A stretch of 64,000 nucleotides of DNA from Perognathus longimembris pacificus. Its lineage: Eukaryota > Chordata > Mammalia > Rodentia > Heteromyidae. A program made the position numbers and the translations under genes. Where the stretch lies: contig NC_063168.1 of the NCBI RefSeq assembly GCF_023159225.1, positions 64,831,398 to 64,895,397 of the forward strand. Direction: 5' to 3'. Under the pieces are notes generated by a model. It had not been told where the DNA came from. It was given only the letters and a program-made list of their open reading frames with translations, and made no database searches. Shown here piece by piece: positions 57,960 to 64,000 of the stretch; positions within the stretch are counted from its first letter, which is position 1, and every line of letters begins with the position of its first letter.

Positions 57960-59980
57960 TGACAGAGGGAAAGAAAAAGAGAAAGAAGGAAGAGAGAAAA
58001 GTCATATTTACTTGCTCTGTTAGAAGACAAAACAAAAGCAAGAAGCAGTGAAAAGCCTGAAAATTGAAAGGGAAAATCAAATCAGTGGCTTTTCCGCCTC
58101 ATCCATCTGCCAGCACCCGGACAGCACACTTTGGAGTCCAATAGAGTGAAAACAAGATTGGACAACTTCAGCAGAAACACATCCTCTCCATTTTTAAAAT
58201 AATGAAAACAGTAACAGAGGCATGACTGGGAACCAAATGGAAGGAACACACAGGGAAATTGCACAAGAGATGGTCCGAGTGGCAGTGAAAGCGAGTTTAT
58301 TCATTGGAATGAAAATTCAGCATGGCTGGACCTGGCTACGTGGATCAATGGTCTGGAAGAAATGGGTTGAGAAAAATGTGAATCTACTAATGATCACATT
58401 TGGTCAAGCAAGAAAGAGGATGCTGGGATGCTTGAAAACTGTGGATCAGTTTTTTGAAGTGATATAATGAAATTGTTTAAATTCCTGAGCATGGCACTCA
58501 GAGTTCTCATCATCTGTCCAAAGGATTTCCTCCTTAGCATCTTCTCAGTTCAGCAGCCCTTCTTTCTGTGCTACAGCTTCCCCTTGGAATAAGGACAGAT
58601 GGATCCTATATAAGCTTGGAAAGGCCTCCACCCTATAGACAATGCCATTACCAGCTTCTTACCTATCATTTCCTTGTTTACTGGGCTCTGGCCTCTCTTT
58701 TGTGCCTCCCAAACTTGAAGCTCATTCATCAAACCCATATCTTTATACTTGTTACTGCTTTAGTATGTGCCATTTTTCTACATGTCTCTCTCATCATATT
58801 GAAGTAGGGATGCTGAATCTAACTGGCACCATCTTGGCCCATAGTACATAAGTTGACCTGGCAATATCTTGCCTTCATGGTGGAGGCAGGGATGCCCCAC
58901 CTCCCAGGTGATGGGCTTGCCTGATTTCCTAGAGGCAAGGGCAGGAACTTGGACAAAAGGTTATTGGACCTGCCAGTCCCGGGTTGTGAACTCTCAAGCT
59001 CCCCGTGACCCTGTCCCCTGACTTGACCCTATTTAGGTCCAGACCAGCTCAGATGCCATTGCATCATGCCATGCTTCTGTCTGTCTCCTGGCTCTTCGGT
59101 CAACATAGCATCTCACTTCAGATCTCCGTTAGAGCTGATATGGCTTGTTGGTATTGTTTTTCCTGCTCTTTCTTTCCTCTCCTGCTTTAGTGGTTCACTT
59201 TTCTGACAGTGTTAAGTATATTAGCAGTGCTGCATATCTATGTGACCAGAGTCCTCCTGTATTTACCATCTTTTCAAAAAGATTCTCAACCCATTCAACA
59301 ATCTCAAAATGTGGCTTCTCTGTTTTGTCTCCACATAACATTATCAGTCAGGATACTTCCCCTGTTTTTTACCTGCCACCGTTCACAATTTGCATTACAT
59401 ATTAACTATCTCACATGATTAATTGGTATGCAAAATAAGCATGTGTCATCTGTATGTCATTCTATAAAAATACAAACACATGAAAACTGCTTTATCTGCC
59501 CCTATCAATACCCAGCAACTGAAAGACTGATGAAGAATTTAGGAAATGTTTCTTTGACTAATTGGCTGATTGGTAGAATAATAACCATTCCAGCTATGAA
59601 CCAAAAGTGGAGTGGCTACACATTGGGGTCTACACTATTCCAAGATAGACGCTAGATATTTCATCCACATTTCTTTGAATCCTGTCACCATACTAATACA
59701 TAGTCATGATCATCCCCATATGTGGTCACAATGGCAATTATGGCCAAGCCAACTAAATGACAAAAGCAAAGTCCTCTAATGACTAAGAAAAAGCAGCACT
59801 TGTTTACAAATTTGATTCTCCATTCTGTTGTTCTCACTTCAGCATATGGAACCTTCTTTATTCTGATCTGATTTCCTTCTGGAAATTGGCTCATTTCCCA
59901 ACATCTCCTGTGAAGTTGATGATAATTTCCTTCTTTCTATGACATCCTGTTATGATCACAATTTAGACTTTTATTAGAAA
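57960..59980. other. Unannotated DNA with a less AT-rich patch
   Basis: 58840-59110 is richer in G and C ('aggtgatgggcttgcctgat', 'ccagtcccgggttgtgaact') and could be a worn LTR, but there is no partner or family match. The 81-codon frame 58222-58467 is unrecognised. Confidence 0.4.
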
Positions 59981-59984
59981 GTCT

Positions 59985-60125
59985 AGTCACATGTCACTTA
60001 GCAATGTGAGAAATGTGTATCACTGGTCAATTTAGTCATTGAGTAAATCGTATAGTGAACAGTATAGGATATAAAATATCCTATTGTACACCTAGGCGGT
60101 AAGGTATGTGTGATTTGCTGTGAAA
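59985..60125 (+). mobile_element. Ancient mammalian interspersed repeat, family not assigned
   Basis: 'gtcacatgtcacttagcaat', 'gtgagaaatgtgtatcac', 'gagtaaatcgtatagtgaac' and 'tattgtacacctaggcgg' follow, in order, a repeat I recognise from other mammalian genomes (with 'tacacacctaggctat'). I cannot name its family with confidence. Confidence 0.5.
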
Positions 60126-60129
60126 AAGA

Positions 60130-62650
60130 AGTCAGTATTTGGAGAAGGATTCTTTTTAGGCAACTGATGCCATTTATTGTAGTGGTATTACTTTACTTGT
60201 GTGATTTCAGTAATAAATCATAACACTGTGTGTTTTTCCTTTACCTGCCCTTAATGCCTTCTTTCTTTGTGGCTCCTGCTGTCCCATACATGGCCTTTTC
60301 CATTCTCATAACTGCTTTACTACTTCCTTTTATGCTCCTGCTCTTTCATGCTCCTTGACCTCCTCTACTCCTGTACTCTTCCTTCCCATACCTCCTATCC
60401 TAACCTGATTTACAAGTTGTCTGTACTTTAAGATAATCTCCATAGTAATTCACTGTAAAACTATGAGAAACTATAGTAAGTAGAATTTTTTACTTTCAAA
60501 TAAATGTCCACCCGTTTTGTGATAACAGATAGAGATGAATAGAATAGTTATACAGTTGAGAGTGAGTGACAGATTTGACTCTTTTGTTGACGTAGGCCTG
60601 GTTACCATAGCCTTATTCCATCCCATGCCATGATAGTTATAATGATTGTTTCACAAGATTCTCATAATGAATAATATCCTAAAATATGTATATGTCTACC
60701 ATATGCTATGCTATTCATAACTAGTCAGAGAATATTAAGGCCATCAAAATATTTGATTGTTTTTATTATATTGCCAGTACCTATTGCATTAAGTGGAAAG
60801 CATATGACTCTTTTTTCAATAAATTTGGAATAGACATTAGTAAACATGATGGACATTTTTGACTCAAGTGATATATTCCCTTGGTATATTACATTTATTT
60901 ACAAGGGATATTTATTTATTTTTCTAATTATTATAAATTTAGGGGGCTTTAATCCACATATTTAAGAACTGCAGTATTGGTAATTTTTATATAGTCACTG
61001 ATAGGAACGCTCACAAATTCCTGAATTTCTGTTCCTGCACAGATCTGTATTTGAAATTCCCACTCCTTTGAAGTTGAACAAGGCTATTTGAAAAAGCAAG
61101 GAAATATTGGCCAAAGCAAGTTATGTCTGTGGCTGGTGCAATGAGCATCTCTGAAAGACTTTTCCAGTCTTCACTTCCTTTGCCAAAACTATAGTAGCTA
61201 ATGCCTGTGTCAGCCAGAATAGGAGAGATATTGAGTTGAGTCCCCTGATGTTTCTTCCAGATTTTAAGTAATTTTTACAATAATAGCTTGTAGGAATAGT
61301 TTTATTGTCAACACTATTAAATGGTTGTTTGTTATCATAGTCTTACCTGCATGTGTAGGGATTGTTCAATCTATCAAGATTAGGTTTCTTAAAACTTGAA
61401 CAATGGGAAGGGCTGTTTTACTTGACTGGTTTTTGGCAGACTCCTGGAATTGGAGTATTTAGAATGTCCCTAACAAGTGAGAATGTTTGGCATTTATAGA
61501 TCCTTAAAGGACATATGCTATATTATCTAGATATGCAAACAATGTGATTTCAGAGATAATCTGCTTTCCTTTCAGGCAGATGTAGTTGGAAAAACTGTGT
61601 GGAGTCACAAAGACAGTAAGTTCATATGTGATAAGACTATAACAAATACTAGAGACTCTCAGGCTCAAGCAGTCTTCCCTGGAGGGTGAGGCAGATGCAT
61701 GATGTTATAGCTTGTCACTGGAAGAATAAAGTGTATCTTGAGTGAGTGCATTAGTGACAATTCTGGAAAACTTATTTTTTCATTCCTTCTGACTCTGGCA
61801 GACATATTATAACTGGTACCTAGTAAATTTGCGCTCATAAACCATAGCCATGTGATCCTAGGTTCCATGAGTCCTTTTAATGGATACCTAAGCCTGAAAT
61901 TACATAGGGTACCACCAAGATGTTTCCTTAGTACAGTCGATGAGACCTAGTAAAGGGAGTTATCACATGAAAATCTTGAATATAGGCGGAGGGGGGTGCT
62001 GTGGTTATGGAATTTAAAAATGTGGTCATTTTTAAATTAGAAAGTGGCAAAACTTTGGTCCTATGTGACAGAGTAATAAAATTGGGCTAATTTGAGAAAT
62101 AGCTCATGGAAACAATGAACTTGTCCAATAGACCTGGGAGTTAAAAGAGAAAGAGATGGGAATACACATTTCAACTGGTGCATTTTCAATAGAATTTGTC
62201 ACAGTTTATAAGGCATTTTAAGAAAGTCAATTGTGGATATGTGTCAATGAAGGAATTGCACATATTCCTAGTTTTGTGATACTGATGAAGTGGATTTATT
62301 TTAGATTTTAACCTACGTGAGATGAATTACAAATGAAGCTTTTGAGAGTGGAAAACTTGTAAAGCCTGTCATGCTGAGTTTATTAGATCAAGGTATTTTC
62401 TTCTCAAAAGTTGTAAGTACCTTAAAACAAAAATAAGATCAAGAATCAGTTCTCAATATATTGATACAATTATTTAAATTACTTTGAGACAGTGATGAGG
62501 TACATTGCATATTTTCATCCACTAATCCGCATAGTAGGTACCTAAAGAGATGTAAGGACATAAAAAAGCGAAATGAACTCCAAGATACGGAAACAAGTGG
62601 TTTATCATTGTTGTTACTTTTGATGTACTTTGTGGAATTATTTCTTTTGT
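60130..62650. other. Unannotated single-copy DNA
   Basis: About 2.5 kb with no repeat I can name; a C/T-rich stretch at 60240-60400. Open frames stay under 70 codons. Confidence 0.5.
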
Positions 62651-62657
62651 TTATCTT

Positions 62658-62970
62658 CTCTGTGGTTTAGCCCCTAGTGTCACTGCATTTGATTTTGGTA
62701 CCCTGGATATTGTATACATGTTTGTCTGTATTAGGGAAGGGAAGAGGAACCTTAAAATGGAGAGACAATGCAACAGCAATAATTGCAAGACAATAAGTTG
62801 TAAACTAACTATACACATGGAAGGGATGGATTGGAGAGGAGGGGAAGTGGGAGAAAAATGAGGGAGGAAGTAACAAGTTTGACAAGAAATACACTCACTA
62901 CTTTACATGTGTAACTAATTCCTTCGTACATCATCTTGACAATAAAAATTAAAATTAAAAACAAATAGAA
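62658..62970 (+). mobile_element. L1 3'-UTR fragment
   Basis: 'cccctagtgtcactgcattt', 'gattttggtaccctggatat', 'caagacaataagttgtaaac', 'acactcactactttacatgt', 'catcatcttgacaataaaaa' and an A-rich tail. Same family as 55.5 and 57.6 kb. Confidence 0.82.
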
Positions 62971-63167
62971 TTAAAAATAGCATTCTGAATAGGCATATAG
63001 GAAAAGATCTTCAAATGGGTCATAAATATTGCTTCTGAAATATAAATCTGAATTGTTGCTAAAGTAAGTCTGGAATTATCTGTGTTCTTTTTGAAAATTC
63101 AGATTAGGTTCACCTACACATGAAACACTTCTAGTAATTCCCTTTCTTAGACTACAAAGACAATAAA

Positions 63168-63365
63168 AGAAATCTAAAGATGCATATCAGATAAGTAGAG
63201 TTTGATTCCAAGTTTCATTATGAACTAACTATGGAACCCTGAACAGTTTAAATGGGGATAAGTGTAGCACCATGTCTAAAGGCCATTGTGAGGATTAAGT
63301 GTATGTAATTGCATAGTATAATTTCTGTCACACAGAATGCATCTGATAAATGTTAACATTTAGTA
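63168..63365 (+). mobile_element. MIR SINE relic
   Basis: 'agagtttgattccaagttt', 'aaatggggataagtgtagca', 'ccattgtgaggattaagtgt', 'atgcatctgataaatgttaa' follow the MIR consensus in the forward direction from the middle to the 3' end. Confidence 0.85.
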
Positions 63366-64000
63366 TAAAAATCATCCCTGCTCTTCCATGCTTCTGCAGG
63401 CAGGTAATAGTTTAAGAAAATGTTATAGTCTCAAGAAGGGCTCATTGTAGGAACCACTGTAGGTATGAATATAGAGAAAGGTAAGAGAATGAGAGAAAAA
63501 TGGCTTTCTGGAAGTAGGAGGCCTGTATGAACAATGGAAAAAGAACCTTGCCCCAAAAGAATAGAATGAGTACATCAAGGGATATTCTCCACACCAATAA
63601 CTAACCTGTGGGATTTCAGTTTCTAAATCCAATGACTGGTATGGATTTCTCATTCTTCTCCTTTCCAGAGGAGGCTATTTAATGAAGTCATCCTTCTTGG
63701 ACTTCTCCTTCCCTTACATGTTGTGAGTATGGGAGTTCAGCAGATGATGTAGATTAGAAAAGGAGCCACATTCAGATCTGGGGAAGTGACATTAAACTTC
63801 AGTGTTTCTGTTGCTCTTGGGATTTGAGTGACTTTCCTTGGAAAGCAAGTATTTTACAAGAAAACTATTATTTATATTGCTACCTGGAAAAACAAACTAG
63901 AGCAAAGTTTATCATAGCTCAAAGAACCCAATTGTTATTTCTCTGTGTTTTGGCTTATAGAAAATAAACTTACTGGTATATTTCCATTTAGATACTGTCT
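63366..64000. other. Unannotated single-copy DNA
   Basis: No assignable feature to the end of the window. The 76-codon minus frame 63423-63653 has no recognised domain. Confidence 0.5.

Overview
The window reads as mammalian nuclear DNA, AT-rich and dense in interspersed repeats, with no intact protein-coding gene I can support. Every long open frame is either a by-product of a simple repeat or SINE, or a short unrecognised frame in single-copy DNA. I see no rRNA or functional tRNA gene and no bacterial, phage or CRISPR features. It is best described as intergenic or deep-intronic sequence (a gene desert). A small exon of a long gene cannot be excluded by eye.

The host can be narrowed from its young SINEs. 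Eight copies, full or partial, share a two-part structure. The left half is a tRNA-Ala/ID-like monomer with clear pol III A and B boxes. The right half is a second monomer ending in 'CCCAGGACTGGC' plus poly(A). This matches the IDL-Geo SINE known from the rodent superfamily Geomyoidea (kangaroo rats, pocket mice, pocket gophers). Several copies have clean 10-15 bp target-site duplications, so they were recently mobile. A second dimeric SINE pairs a 7SL/B1/Alu-like left half with the same right monomer. The genus cannot be told from this window.

Layout. 0-5 kb: a MaLR (MLT1-like) LTR, an IDL-Geo SINE, a Z-DNA-prone CA/TG/CG tract, two old 7SL-like SINEs and a (GT)n. 5-11 kb: an L1 3'-UTR fragment and the most informative element, a decayed class I (gammaretrovirus-like) endogenous retrovirus on the minus strand (8.57-10.51 kb). 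It has two related LTRs, a capsid-like trace and two Gag zinc-knuckle traces, with no pol or env visible. 11-24 kb: long pyrimidine tracts, (CT)n(CA)n, SINEs, a MIR and an LTR-like relic. 24-29 kb: degenerate L1, MaLR LTRs, a poly(A)-terminated retrocopy or LTR end, and MIR. 30.3-31.4 kb: the most promoter-like patch, with a TATA-like element inside an inverted repeat followed by a CpG-enriched stretch. 33-37 kb: dimeric SINEs, one beside a roughly 148-bp pure (TTTC)n array. 39-46 kb: several L1 3' ends, an ID-like monomer and a MaLR LTR. 49-54 kb: three more SINEs and a (GT)n. 54-64 kb: an L1 ORF2 relic, three L1 3' ends of one family, an ancient unassigned mammalian repeat and a MIR.

No genes here work together. 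The functional candidates are non-coding: repeat-free, motif-rich patches near 19.6, 41.6, 47.1 and 52.3 kb that may be conserved enhancers, and the CpG-enriched patch at 31 kb. These are inferences that need cross-species alignment.
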